Assembly: GCA_963823215.1 (NCBI GenBank)
Contig: CAWGKT010000001.1
Span: 372,001-436,000 of the forward strand
DNA length: 64,000 nt
Direction: 5' to 3'
Source of the DNA: CAIWHR01 sp963823215
Lineage (GTDB): Bacteria > Pseudomonadota > Gammaproteobacteria > Burkholderiales > Casimicrobiaceae
Of the stretch, positions 34,896 through 44,491 are shown piece after piece; position 1 is the first letter of the stretch; each line of letters starts with the position of its first letter. Made by a program: the position numbers and the translations under genes. A model generated the notes under the pieces. The model saw only the letters and a program-made list of their open reading frames with translations, was not told the DNA's origin and did no database searches.

Positions 34896-34909
34896 ATGAT
34901 CCGCGTCAA
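34896..34909. promoter_or_regulatory. Candidate FNR/DNR-type site upstream of the ygbA-like gene
   Basis: Read toward the gene on the minus strand the site is TTGAC-gcgg-ATCAT, two mismatches from TTGAT-N4-ATCAA, with the TTGAC half common in CRP/FNR-family nitrogen-oxide regulators. It is centred about 42 bp upstream of the start codon. No experimental basis. Confidence 0.4.
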
Positions 34910-34932
34910 GTCCGGTTGGAACTGCCGCGAGT

Positions 34933-35904
34933 TCAAGTGACGATGTCCTGCCAGCCGGTGCGCATGCGCACGAAGCGCGCGATGTGGTTGATGGCGAGCG
35001 CCGCCTCAGGCAGGAAGCCGGCGATCTGGAATACATGCGCCGCCCCGGGCCACAATTCGAGTTCGACGTCGACACCGGCCTCGTGCGCCTTCTCGGCGGC
35101 GCGGATCGCCTCGTCGCGCAGCAATTCGGTGCTGCCGGCCTGAAAAAAGAGCGGCGGGAAGCCCTTGAAATCGGCGAACAGCGGCGAAACTTCCGGGTGC
35201 GTGTACAGGTGCGGCGATGACACGTAATGCCGCCTGAGCACGAGCAGGCTCGCCAGCCGGATCATCGGGTCCTGCCCATCAAAGCTCGCCATGCTCGGGC
35301 TGCCCATCGTGCAGTCGACGGCCGGCGAGAGCAGCACCGCACAGGCAGGCAGCGGCTCCCCGGCGGCGCGCACCCGGTGGAGCGTGACCAGGGCAAGATT
35401 GCCGCCGGCCGAATCGCCGGCCAGCACGATGTTCTCGGGATCGACACCCTGGGCAAGCAAGCCGCGGTACGCCGCGTGACAGTCGTCCGGCGCGGCGGGG
35501 AACGGGAACTCCGGGACCAGCCGATAGTCAGGGATGAGCGCCCGCGCGCCAAGCAGTCGGCACAGGCGGGCGGCGAGCGCCGCGTGTGCATTGGGAAACC
35601 GGAACGCGAACGACCCACCGTGCAGATACAGCAGGACGCGCGCGACCTGCGTCTCTGGCACGACGATCCACTCGCCCGGCACGCCGCCGCATTCGACAGG
35701 CGTCCGCTCGACGTCCGGCCCTACCCGGAACTGCCGGGCGTCCAGCTTTTCGTACTGCCGGCGCAGGGCGACGATGTCCGACTCGTGGGTGAGCGGCTTC
35801 CCCATCGTCAGGCGCAGCAGCGCGTTGAGCGCGTGACTGCGCCAGCTCGGCCGCAGCTCGATCTCACGCCGGTATCCCGTTCGCCGGTGCATGCGCAGGG
35901 TCAC
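34933..35904 (-). CDS. Alpha/beta hydrolase, hormone-sensitive-lipase type
   Basis: A 323-residue esterase-type hydrolase. The oxyanion hole is LYLHGGSFAFRF and the nucleophile elbow GDSAGGN. Asp in GSTELLRDEA and His in PGAAHVFQI complete the triad. Substrate unknown; such enzymes cleave short acyl esters or lactones. The adjacent aromatic oxygenase operon could supply lactones, but this is not supported by co-transcription. The 121 bp upstream hold nothing clear. Confidence 0.85.
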   Translation of the reverse strand: MTLRMHRRTGYRREIELRPSWRSHALNALLRLTMGKPLTHESDIVALRRQYEKLDARQFRVGPDVERTPVECGGVPGEWIVVPETQVARVLLYLHGGSFAFRFPNAHAALAARLCRLLGARALIPDYRLVPEFPFPAAPDDCHAAYRGLLAQGVDPENIVLAGDSAGGNLALVTLHRVRAAGEPLPACAVLLSPAVDCTMGSPSMASFDGQDPMIRLASLLVLRRHYVSSPHLYTHPEVSPLFADFKGFPPLFFQAGSTELLRDEAIRAAEKAHEAGVDVELELWPGAAHVFQIAGFLPEAALAINHIARFVRMRTGWQDIVT

Positions 35905-36025
35905 GCTGGTGCCGGTTCGCCCACTGGTCCAGCGTCCGCAGGCCGTTCCGGCAGCGGCGTAGCGACCTTCCGGGCAATGGCGTCCACCGAGACGATCGGC
36001 GCAAACCCTGACGAATGTTCCGTGA

Positions 36026-37231
36026 TCAGTCGCACGGAGCAGCCTCCAGAGAGGCCAACGGCCGGCGAGCGCCGTCGGCGTCGGTCAGCGTTTGCAGAAA
36101 CGCAACGAGATCCTCGATGTCGTCGTCGGAAAGATCGACCCGGCGCAAATCGCGCTCATCGTCCGCGGGCCGCCGCTTCCCGTCTGACCTCGCATACCGG
36201 CGCACGACATCGTGCAACGACGCCGCGACCCCATTATGCAGATACGGCGCGGTCACGGCGACATTGCGCAGGCTCGGCGTGCGCCACTTGCCGCGGTCGC
36301 GGAGCTCGGGCCGCGCGCCGCGCGTGGCAGGAGCACTCGATCCCGTCGTATCGTCGCTGTATCGGCTCAGCAGGTTGAAACGACTGGCGCGCAACGTGCG
36401 CAGACCCGCGTAAAGACCGTCGTCCGCGGCCGCCTGGCCGACGAACGGCGGTACGCCCGTCGCGCGGAATGCGCCGTCAGTGAAGCTCGGTCCACTGTGG
36501 CAGGTGAAGCAGTTGCCGCGTCCGACGAAAAGCTTTAGGCCGCGCTGCGCGGCGAGCGCATAAGGCGCCGATGCGGGTTGGCCGCGCGCGATCGCGTCGC
36601 GGAAATCGTCGAACGCCGTGCGCCCGGTGACAAGCGTTTCCTGATAGGCGGCGAGCGCTTTGCCAACATTGACCAGCACGGCTTCGGCATTCTGGCCGCC
36701 GGGATCCGCGCCAAACGCCGCCCGATAGCGGCACGCGACGCCATCGCCGGTGCGAATCACGCGGGCGACCTTCTCCGCGCTGCCGCCGATCTCGCGCTCA
36801 TCCAGGATCGGCCGCAGGCTCGCCATCCACAAGCTGTCGCTCGACCCCGCCCAGCCGAACCGGCTCTGGAGCCCGAGATTCTGCAGCGCGATAGCGTTAC
36901 GGTCCACCGGCGCCAGTCCCCGCGCACGCGGCAGGCTGTCCGCGAACGCGCGGTCCGGCTGGTGGCAGGCGACGCAGGCAACGTAACCACTGGGCGAGAA
37001 GCGCGGCTCGAAGAACAGTTGCCGGCCGAAGGCGATCGCCGCGGGGTTGCCGGAGACGCGGTTGGTCGGATCGCGCTGGAGAGGCGGCGGCCATGGACCG
37101 TGGCCGACAACGCGTGCCAGCTCGTCCGCGTCGAACCGTACAGGTTCCTCGACCGCCGCGGGCGATGGCGCGGCCGCAGACAGGCCGAGTGCGCCGAGGC
37201 AGATTGCAGTGCGGGCGCCGGGACGCGTCAC
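36026..37231 (-). CDS. Di-heme cytochrome c peroxidase family protein
   Basis: A 401-residue periplasmic protein with an N-terminal signal peptide and two CxxCH heme sites: C86-V-A-C-H90 and CFTCH near residue 250. Layout follows the bacterial cytochrome c peroxidase/MauG family (FGRQLFFEPRFSPSG, TPSLRNVAVTAPYLHNGVAASL). It begins 34 bp after DUF2783 on the same strand and may belong to the monooxygenase operon. H2O2 detoxification is the default guess; MauG-like oxidation of a protein or aromatic partner is possible. Confidence 0.87.
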   Translation of the reverse strand: MTRPGARTAICLGALGLSAAAPSPAAVEEPVRFDADELARVVGHGPWPPPLQRDPTNRVSGNPAAIAFGRQLFFEPRFSPSGYVACVACHQPDRAFADSLPRARGLAPVDRNAIALQNLGLQSRFGWAGSSDSLWMASLRPILDEREIGGSAEKVARVIRTGDGVACRYRAAFGADPGGQNAEAVLVNVGKALAAYQETLVTGRTAFDDFRDAIARGQPASAPYALAAQRGLKLFVGRGNCFTCHSGPSFTDGAFRATGVPPFVGQAAADDGLYAGLRTLRASRFNLLSRYSDDTTGSSAPATRGARPELRDRGKWRTPSLRNVAVTAPYLHNGVAASLHDVVRRYARSDGKRRPADDERDLRRVDLSDDDIEDLVAFLQTLTDADGARRPLASLEAAPCD

Positions 37232-37265
37232 AGTGGCATCGGATGCCGCGATCGGATGCGCCGGG

Positions 37266-37499
37266 TCATCCGGTTCCGGCGTCCGGCGCGGCGACTACGC
37301 TATCGCGCGCGGCGGCCATCGCCTGGGCGAGCACGCCCGGATCGCCGATGTGATTGGCAAGCAGCAGGATGAGTTTGGCGTTGACGAGCGCGCTCTGCGC
37401 GTCGGTGAGACCGCGGTGGGTCGCGATCAGCCGCTCGTAGAAATCGTCCGGCGCGGCGATGTTGGCTTCGGTATTGAGCGTGGTCATGGGAATGCTCAT
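37266..37499 (-). CDS. DUF2783 small protein
   Basis: A 77-residue protein (73 if the ATG at 37487 is used) with LNTEANI, DDFYERLIATHRGL and NAKLILLLANHIGD, typical of DUF2783. The start at 37499 overlaps the monooxygenase stop (TGATG), which favours translational coupling. The family is often found beside flavin aromatic hydroxylases; its role is not known. Confidence 0.8.
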   Translation of the reverse strand: MSIPMTTLNTEANIAAPDDFYERLIATHRGLTDAQSALVNAKLILLLANHIGDPGVLAQAMAAARDSVVAAPDAGTG

Positions 37500-39145
37500 C
37501 AATCCGCGCACGTCGCCCGCGCGATCGCCGCGCGCACACTCGGCAGGTCGAACTCGCGCCAGCGCGCGCAGACGTGCTGGTCGGGACGCAGCAGGTAGAC
37601 GGTGCCCGTCGTTGCCTCGTATCGCCGGGTCGCGAGGCCCTGCACATCCTCGATCGTCGTCGCGCCGGCCGTCGGCTTGCCGCCCACTTGCACGACCTTG
37701 CACGGGATCGGTTCGCGCGCGAGCGCCGCGACACCGAACGGCCCGACGGCGGCATCGAATCCGAGCAGCGTGAAGTCCCCGCCGAGATAACCGAGCAGCC
37801 ATTCTCCGGCAGGCCCCGCGACCGGAGCATCGGCGGCCGGTGCGCCGGGAATCATCGCCCCCGGCCCGCGCGCAAAATTCAAGTCGCGATCCGGCGTGTT
37901 GAGCGGAGAATCCACCAGGATCGCCGGCACCGAGAGTCGCCCGCTGTTGACGAGACGGCGCGCGAACGCGTGTTGCTTTGCGAGTCCCAGCGTCGCGTCG
38001 CGAAAAGTGCGCGACACGTTGCTCTTCGGCGTGATGAAGTCGGTCGCGCGTGTCGAGTTGAGGATGTTCTCGTCGGCGGCCCGCGTCCGTTCCGCGTCGT
38101 AGGTGTCGAGCAGCCGGTCCGGCGCAACGCCCTGCAACACCAGGTCGAGCTTCCAGGCGAGGTTGTCCGCATCTTGGATTCCACTGTTGGCGCCGCGCGC
38201 GCCGAACGGCGACACCACGTGCGCGGCGTCGCCCGCAAAGAGCACGCGGCCGTGGCGAAAGCGTTGCATGCGCCGGCACTGGAACGTGTAGACGCTCGCC
38301 CATTCGATCTCGAAATCGGCGTCGTCGCCGAGCATGGCGCGCAGGCGCGGCAGGATGCGCTCGGGCTTCCGCTCTTCCTCGGGGTCCGCATCCCAGCCCA
38401 GCTGGAAATCGATGCGCCAGACATCGTCGGCCTGCCGGTGCAACAGCGTCGACTGATTCGGGTGAAAGGGAGGATCGAACCAGAACCACCGCTCCGTCGG
38501 GAAATCGGACTTCATGTGGATGTCGGCGATCAGGAACCGGTCGTGGAACACCTGGCCTTCCCATTCGAGGCCGAGCAGCTGCCGCACCGCGCTCTTCGAG
38601 CCGTCGGCGGCGACCAGCCATTCGCACTGGATCTTGTATTCGCCGTCGGGCGTGGTCACCGTGACGTCGACGCCGTCGGCGTGCGACGCGACGCCGACCA
38701 CCCTGCTCTGCCAGCGCAACTCGACCGCGGCAACGGCTCGCGCGCGCTCGACCAGATACTCCTCGAACCAGTATTGCTGCAGGTTGACGAACGCGGGTCG
38801 CCGGTGGCCGGGCTCCGGCAGGAGGTCGAAGCGATAGACGAGTTCGTCGCGGAAGAACACCTTGCCGACGTTCCAGCCGATGCCCTTGGCGACGACCTTC
38901 TCCCCACAGCCCAGCCGGTCGAGGATCTCCAGCGCGCGCTTCGCGTAACAGATCGCGCGCGATCCGACCGACACCGTGCGATCGTCGTCGAGGACCACCA
39001 CCGGAACACCGCGCTGGCCGAGGTCGATCGCCGCGGCAAGGCCGACCGGTCCGGCGCCGACGATCACCACCGGCCGCGGCGCGCCCGGCGCGTCGAGCTC
39101 CGCCGGGCGCTGGTACGGAAACACCGGGTTCGCGTAGGTCTTCAT
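37499..39145 (-). CDS. FAD-dependent aromatic-ring monooxygenase
   Basis: A 548-residue class A flavin hydroxylase of the MhpA/PheA group. FAD motifs: GAGPVG (30-35), WLVAADGSKSAVR and LFAGDAAHVVSPFGARGANSGIQDADNL. A C-terminal thioredoxin-like domain (LLGYLGGDFTLLGF ... VYLLRPDQHVCARW) is present. Likely adds a hydroxyl group to a phenolic substrate using NAD(P)H and O2; the exact phenol cannot be read from sequence. It is followed by DUF2783 and preceded 19 bp upstream by the MBL-fold gene. Confidence 0.87.
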   Translation of the reverse strand: MKTYANPVFPYQRPAELDAPGAPRPVVIVGAGPVGLAAAIDLGQRGVPVVVLDDDRTVSVGSRAICYAKRALEILDRLGCGEKVVAKGIGWNVGKVFFRDELVYRFDLLPEPGHRRPAFVNLQQYWFEEYLVERARAVAAVELRWQSRVVGVASHADGVDVTVTTPDGEYKIQCEWLVAADGSKSAVRQLLGLEWEGQVFHDRFLIADIHMKSDFPTERWFWFDPPFHPNQSTLLHRQADDVWRIDFQLGWDADPEEERKPERILPRLRAMLGDDADFEIEWASVYTFQCRRMQRFRHGRVLFAGDAAHVVSPFGARGANSGIQDADNLAWKLDLVLQGVAPDRLLDTYDAERTRAADENILNSTRATDFITPKSNVSRTFRDATLGLAKQHAFARRLVNSGRLSVPAILVDSPLNTPDRDLNFARGPGAMIPGAPAADAPVAGPAGEWLLGYLGGDFTLLGFDAAVGPFGVAALAREPIPCKVVQVGGKPTAGATTIEDVQGLATRRYEATTGTVYLLRPDQHVCARWREFDLPSVRAAIARATCAD

Positions 39146-39164
39146 CCGCGCGGGATTGCGATGT

Positions 39165-40118
39165 TCAGCTTTCCAGGGTTTCCCACATTTCCTTGTCGCG
39201 TTGTGCCGTCCAGATCCGTGGATCGGGGTACTGCGTCGCCTCGTCGTAGGCGCGCGTAACGTCGAACGGCAGGCAGTGGTCGAAGATCACCCAGTGGCCG
39301 AACTTCGGCTGCAGCGCCGCATACGTTTCCTTGTACACGCTGTTCAGGTCCTTCCCCTCCTCCACCCCCCGCTTCACCGATGCGAACATCTCGCTCACGA
39401 ACCGGTCCGTGCCGTCGAGGCCGGCCTTGACGGCCTCGGGCGTCATCAGCGCGGCGCCGCGCCCGGGGACGAGCTTCGCGGGCTTCAGCGCGGCAATGTT
39501 GTCCAGAGTGTCCGGCCAGTCCGCGAGGTAGGCGTCACCGGTGTAGGGCGTCGCCTCGTACTCGACGAGATCGCCCGAGAACAGGATCCTTTCCTGCGGC
39601 AGCCACACCACGGTGTCGCCCTTCGTGTGGCCGCGGCCCAGTTGCATGATCTCGACCTGCAGCTTGCCGAGCCACAGCGTGAGGCGCTTCTTGAACACGA
39701 GGTTCGGCCAGGTGAGCCCCGGCACCGACTCGACCGCGCGGAACAGACGGGGAAAGCGCTCGATCTCGCTCTTCATGTCCTGCTCGCCCCGCTCGACGAT
39801 GAGATCGTACGTGTCGCGGCTCGCGATGACGTGATCGGCGTTGTACGCCGTGGCGCCCAGCACGCGCACGGCGTGGTAATGCGACAGCACGACGTAGCGG
39901 ATCGGCTTGTCGGTGACCTCCCGGATGCGCCGGATGACGTCCTGTGCCATCACCGGTGTCGCCTGCGTGTCGATCACCATCACCGCGTTGTCGCCGACGA
40001 CGATGCCGGTGTTGGGGTCGCCCTCCGCCGTGTAGGCGTAAGCGTGATCGGAGAGCTTGTCGAAGCTGATCTTCTTCTCGACGAGATCGGCTTGCGACGC
40101 GAATTTCTTCTCGGTCAT
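39165..40118 (-). CDS. Metallo-beta-lactamase-fold protein with degenerate metal motif
   Basis: A 317-residue MBL-fold protein. The classical HxHxDH is replaced by H80-Y-H82-A-V-R85, so the Asp and third His are missing, while later ligands (GRGHTKGD, FSGDLVE, FDHCLPF) remain. It is the first gene of the unit with the FAD monooxygenase and DUF2783. The change argues for one metal site, an altered site, or a non-hydrolytic role. Substrate unknown. Confidence 0.83.
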   Translation of the reverse strand: MTEKKFASQADLVEKKISFDKLSDHAYAYTAEGDPNTGIVVGDNAVMVIDTQATPVMAQDVIRRIREVTDKPIRYVVLSHYHAVRVLGATAYNADHVIASRDTYDLIVERGEQDMKSEIERFPRLFRAVESVPGLTWPNLVFKKRLTLWLGKLQVEIMQLGRGHTKGDTVVWLPQERILFSGDLVEYEATPYTGDAYLADWPDTLDNIAALKPAKLVPGRGAALMTPEAVKAGLDGTDRFVSEMFASVKRGVEEGKDLNSVYKETYAALQPKFGHWVIFDHCLPFDVTRAYDEATQYPDPRIWTAQRDKEMWETLES

Positions 40119-40263
40119 CGTGATTCCCCTGCGGTGGCGGCGCGCGCCCGACTGCGGCGCGAGGGGGAATGGTAGCCGATACCACTGTCGCGGCAAACCG
40201 CGGCGTTCGTACAGCCGCGAGTCGGGCGGACGCTCCGCACCGCACTTGAGCTATAGTCCTTCG

Positions 40264-41347
40264 ATGAAAACCGCACCTGTCCTGCCGGTTTGGTCCCTCG
40301 TGGTGCCGGCCATCGCCTGGCTGCTGTTTGCGGGAACGCAATCCGGGCTGGGCGGCGCCTTTCTGGCTGCTCGTCGCGGCAGGTCTGATCGGCGCCGTGC
40401 TGGCGGCGGTACACCACGCGGAGGTGGTCGCCCACCGCGTGGGCGAGCCCTTTGGCACGCTCGTGCTGGCCGTTGCGGTCACGATCATCGAAGTCGCGCT
40501 CATCGTTTCGTTGATGATCGCCGGTGGCGCAGCGGCGACGGCGCTCGCCCGCGATACCGTGTTCGCCGCCGTGATGATTATCCTGAACGGCATCGTCGGG
40601 GGCTGCCTGCTGCTCGGCGGCGCGCGCCACCACGAGCAGAGTTTCGGCCTGCACGGCGTGAGCGCATCGCTCGCGACACTCGCCGCGATCGTCGTGCTGA
40701 CGCTCGTCCTGCCGAACTACACGGTCACCGACCCGGGCCCGGTTTTCACATCGAGCCAGCTCGCCTTCATCGCGGTCGTTTCGCTGATCCTCTACGGCAC
40801 GTTCGTGTACGCGCAGATCATCCGGCACCGTGACTATTTCCTGCCTGCAGCAAACCCCGGCGACGAGGCGACCCATGCCGCCACGCCGACGACGGGCGCC
40901 GCCTCGGTGAGCGCCGTGCTGCTGGTCGCGTGCCTGGGCGTGGTGGTGCTGCTCGCCAAGGCACTCGCCCCGAGCATCGAAGCGGGCGTCGCGGCGATCG
41001 GCGCGCCGAACGCGCTGGTCGGCGTCATCATCGCCGGCGTCGTGCTTTTTCCCGAGGGGCTCGCTGCGCTGCGCGCCGCGCGCGCCAACCGGTTGCAGAC
41101 GAGCCTCAACCTGGCGCTCGGCTCGGCACTCGCCAGCATCGGATTGACCATTCCGGCAGTCGCCATCCTGTCCCTCGCGACCGGCATCAGGCTCACGCTC
41201 GGCATCGACGTCAAGTCGACCGTCCTGTTGCTGCTGTCGCTGTTCGTGACCGCGATCTCACTTGCGACCGGACGTACCACGATACTCCATGGCACGGTGC
41301 TCCTCGTGGTCTTTGCGACGTATCTGTTCACGACGATCGTGCCGTGA
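40264..41347 (+). CDS. chaA: ChaA-type Ca2+/Na+:H+ antiporter, apparent frameshift
   Basis: An integral membrane cation:proton antiporter by homology. The body is in the frame that runs to 41347, with the ChaA signature HRVGEPFGTLVLAVAVTIIEVALI and a second repeat ALVGVIIAGVVLFPEGLAALRA. The first membrane helix, however, is in another frame: ATG at 40264 gives MKTAPVLPVWSLVVPAIAWL, and the reading frames must switch between about 40340 and 40362 (one extra base, or two missing). A TTG at 40328 could start the second frame alone but has no ribosome-binding site and loses helix 1. Either a sequencing error or a broken gene. Confidence 0.72.
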
Positions 41348-41437
41348 GCGGCGCGCGGCCGGCATCGCGCGAGGTCCGCGCCGGCTCCCCCGAAAACCTG
41401 CCTCGGCCACGGCCACGACGCATCAAGTCGCCCGGCG

Positions 41438-42640
41438 CTACACGCGCTCGATGACGAGCGCGATCCCCTGCCCGACGCCGATGCACATCGTTGCGAGGGC
41501 GTAACGTCCGCCCGTGCGCTCGAGCTGGCAGAGCGCCGTGGTCGCGAGCCGCGCACCCGACGCGCCGAGCGGATGACCGAGAGCGATGGCGCCTCCGTTG
41601 GGATTCACGTGCGCCGCATCGTCCGGCAGCCCGAGCATCCGCGTCACCGCGAGCGCCTGCGCGGCGAATGCCTCGTTCAATTCGATCACGTCGAGGTCAC
41701 CGATTTTCAGTCCGGCGCGTGCGAGCAGCTTCTGCGTCGCCGGCGCGGGGCCGATGCCCATGATCCGCGGCGGCACGCCGGCGGTCGCCGCGCCGACGAT
41801 CCGCGCGCGCGGTGTGAGCCCGTGCTTGGTCGCCGCGGCCTCGCTCGCGACCAGGATCGCGCACGCGCCGTCGTTGACGCCAGACGCATTGCCGGCGGTG
41901 ACGCTGCCGTCGGGCTTCACGATCCCCTTGAGCTTTGCGAGCGCCTCGAGACTGGTCGCCCGCGGATGCTCGTCATGATCGACGACGATCGCATCGCCCC
42001 TCTTCTGCGCCACGGGCACCGCTACGATTTCCTGCGCCAGCACGCCGTTCGCCTGCGCAGCGAGCGCGCGCGTCTGCGAGCGCAGCGCGAACGCGTCCTG
42101 GTCGGCGCGCGCGATGCCGTACTCTGCCGCGACGTTCTCCGCAGTCTCGGGCATCGAGTCAATTCCGTACTTCGCCTTCATCAGCGGATTGACGAAGCGC
42201 CAGCCGATCGTAGTGTCCTCGATTTTCGCGGCGCGCGAGTAAGCGCTGTCGGCCTTGGCCAGCACGAATGGTGCGCGGGTCATGCTTTCGACCCCGCCGG
42301 CAAGTGCGAGCCCGGCTTCGCCCGCGCGCACCGTCCGCGCGGCGAGCGCCAGCGCGTCGAGACCCGAGCCGCACAACCGGTTGACAGTCGCCGCCGGCAC
42401 GGTGGGTGGCAATCCCGCGAGGAGTGCTGCCATCCGCGCGACATTGCGGTTATCCTCGCCCGCCCCGTTGGCGCAGCCGTAGTACATCTCGTCGACGGCG
42501 GCCCAGTCGACGGTCGGATGGCGGCCGATCAGCGCCCGGATCGGGATGGCGCCGAGGTCGTCGGTGCGCACGGTGGCAAGCGCGCCGCCGTAGCGCCCGA
42601 TCGGCGTGCGAATGGCGTCACATATGAAGGCGTGGATCAC
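41438..42640 (-). CDS. paaJ: 3-oxoadipyl-CoA thiolase
   Basis: Cleaves 3-oxoadipyl-CoA to acetyl-CoA and succinyl-CoA, the last step of phenylacetate catabolism. The 400-residue product has the nucleophile C90 (VNRLCGSGLDAL), the His in GHPLGASGAR and the C-terminal active-site Cys in TMCIGVGQGIA. The start is GTG at 42640 with GGAG 9 nt upstream. Last gene of the paa operon, 89 bp after paaK. PcaF of the beta-ketoadipate pathway is the same activity; context favours PaaJ. Confidence 0.9.
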   Translation of the reverse strand: MIHAFICDAIRTPIGRYGGALATVRTDDLGAIPIRALIGRHPTVDWAAVDEMYYGCANGAGEDNRNVARMAALLAGLPPTVPAATVNRLCGSGLDALALAARTVRAGEAGLALAGGVESMTRAPFVLAKADSAYSRAAKIEDTTIGWRFVNPLMKAKYGIDSMPETAENVAAEYGIARADQDAFALRSQTRALAAQANGVLAQEIVAVPVAQKRGDAIVVDHDEHPRATSLEALAKLKGIVKPDGSVTAGNASGVNDGACAILVASEAAATKHGLTPRARIVGAATAGVPPRIMGIGPAPATQKLLARAGLKIGDLDVIELNEAFAAQALAVTRMLGLPDDAAHVNPNGGAIALGHPLGASGARLATTALCQLERTGGRYALATMCIGVGQGIALVIERV

Positions 42641-42729
42641 GTTGGCTCGCTCCGTGGTTGTCGGTCCTGGTGGGCAGGCGCTCGGCGCAATCGGCGCTCG
42701 TGCCGCAGCCGCCATGCTTGGCCCGGATG

Positions 42730-44034
42730 CTATTTAGGCCGCTTGTCGACGACCCGTTTCGCCTTGCCGAGCGAGCGCTCGATCATGCCCGGCGGGACGA
42801 CGCGCACTTCCGCCGTCACGCCGATCATCGACTTGACCATGTGCGCGAGCCGGGCCCCGGCGGCGTCGCCGTCGGCACCACCGACCGCCGGCGAGCGCTC
42901 GACCAGCACCGCCATCTCGTCGAGATTCTTCGGTCGCGTGATCTCGAGCTGGTAATGCGGCACGAGCTCAGGCTCCTTCAGGATCAGCTCTTCGATCTGG
43001 GTCGGGAAGACGTTGACGCCGCGGATGATCAGCATGTCGTCCGAGCGCCCCGTGATCTTCTCCATCCGGCGCATCGACCGCGCCGTCGGCGGCAGGAGCC
43101 GCGTGAGATCGCGCGTGCGGTAGCGGATCATCGGCAGCGCTTCCTTCGTGAGCGACGTGAAGACAAGCTCACCCTTCTCGCCCTCGGACAGCACCTTCCC
43201 CGTTTCCGGATCCACGATCTCCGGATAAAAGTGGTCCTCCCAGATGGTCAGCCCGTCCTTGGTCTCGATGCACTCCTGGGCAACGCCGGGACCGATGATC
43301 TCGGAAAGCCCGTAGATGTCGATCGCGTCGATGTCCACCTTTGCCTCGATGGCCGTGCGCATCGCCGGCGTCCAGGGCTCGGCGCCGAAGATGCCGATCT
43401 TGAGCGACGAATCGCGCGGATCCATCCCCTGCCGCTCCATCTCCTCGGCGATCGCCAGCATGTACGACGGCGTCACCATGATGATGTCGGGCTTGAAATC
43501 GTGGATGAGCTGCACCTGCCGTTCGGTCATGCCGCCCGACATCGGAATGACGGTAGCGCCCAGCTTCTCCGCGCCGTAGTGCGCGCCCAGCCCGCCCGTG
43601 AAGAGTCCGTAGCCATAAGCGACGTGGATGATGTCGCCGCGGCGCCCGCCCGCCGCGCGGATCGAGCGCGCCATCACGGTCGCCCAGGTGTCGATGTCCT
43701 TCGCCGTGTAGCCGACCACCGTTGGCTTGCCGGTCGTGCCCGACGATGCGTGGATCCGGACGACCTCTTCGCGCGGCACCGCGAACATCCCGAATGGATA
43801 ATTGTCGCGCAGGTCCTTCTTGGTCGTGAACGGAAACTTCCCGAGGTTCGCGAGCGTCTTCAGGTCGCGCGGATTGACACCGGCGGCGTCGAATTTGCGC
43901 CGATAGTGCGGCACGTGATCGTAGGCATGCGCGAGCGTCCACCGCAGGCGTTCGAGCTGCAGCGCCTTGAGCTCGGCGGCGCTTGCGGTCTCGATGGGTT
44001 CGAGCTCACCGGGACTCGGGTGCTTGACCGGCAT
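42730..44034 (-). CDS. paaK: Phenylacetate-CoA ligase
   Basis: Activates phenylacetate to phenylacetyl-CoA with ATP. The 434-residue product has the AMP-binding signature IHASSGTTGKPTVVGYT, the aromatic-pocket and adenylate segments FGAEPWTPAMR, YGLSEIIGPGVAQEC, and the C-terminal domain RSDDMLIIRGVNVFPTQIEEL. The gene lies 9 bp after paaI. Confidence 0.96.
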   Translation of the reverse strand: MPVKHPSPGELEPIETASAAELKALQLERLRWTLAHAYDHVPHYRRKFDAAGVNPRDLKTLANLGKFPFTTKKDLRDNYPFGMFAVPREEVVRIHASSGTTGKPTVVGYTAKDIDTWATVMARSIRAAGGRRGDIIHVAYGYGLFTGGLGAHYGAEKLGATVIPMSGGMTERQVQLIHDFKPDIIMVTPSYMLAIAEEMERQGMDPRDSSLKIGIFGAEPWTPAMRTAIEAKVDIDAIDIYGLSEIIGPGVAQECIETKDGLTIWEDHFYPEIVDPETGKVLSEGEKGELVFTSLTKEALPMIRYRTRDLTRLLPPTARSMRRMEKITGRSDDMLIIRGVNVFPTQIEELILKEPELVPHYQLEITRPKNLDEMAVLVERSPAVGGADGDAAGARLAHMVKSMIGVTAEVRVVPPGMIERSLGKAKRVVDKRPK

Positions 44035-44043
44035 GGCTTCCTC

Positions 44044-44478
44044 CTATTCCTCGATCAGATGACCCTTGATCCGATAGCTCTTGCCGCGGAACAGCGCGAC
44101 GGTCTCTCCGCGCTGATTGGCCACTTCGACGTCGTACACGCCGGTGCGCCCCGCCAGCTGTCGCTCGTGCGCCCGCGCCGCCAGCACGTCGCCCGCCCGC
44201 GCCGGGGCCGTGAACTCGATCGCACAGCCCGACGCCACGGTGTTCAGGTTGTAGCTGTTGCACGCGTAGGCGAACGCGCTGTCGGCGAGCGTGAAGATGA
44301 AGCCGCCGTGGCAGATCTCGTGACCGTTCAGCATGTCGGCCCGCACCGTCATCGCCAGCTCGGAGTAACCGGGGCCGACGTGCGCGATGCGGATGCCGAG
44401 CGCCTGCGTCGCGGTGTCCCGCTCGTACATCGAATCGGCAACGCGTTCGGCCAGCGTGCGCGCGTCGGCCGTCGTCAT
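44044..44478 (-). CDS. paaI: Phenylacetate pathway thioesterase PaaI
   Basis: A 144-residue hotdog-fold thioesterase. The active-site block NGHEICHGGFIFTLADSAFA is intact. PaaI hydrolyses ring-hydroxylated or dead-end phenylacetyl-CoA derivatives to release CoA. The gene lies 13 bp after paaH and 9 bp before paaK. Confidence 0.93.
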   Translation of the reverse strand: MTTADARTLAERVADSMYERDTATQALGIRIAHVGPGYSELAMTVRADMLNGHEICHGGFIFTLADSAFAYACNSYNLNTVASGCAIEFTAPARAGDVLAARAHERQLAGRTGVYDVEVANQRGETVALFRGKSYRIKGHLIEE

Positions 44479-44491
44479 CGCCGGATGATGC

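Noticed and set aside
41348..41437. Possible terminator between chaA and paaJ
   Set aside because: Only general G+C richness; no stem followed by a T-run on either strand.
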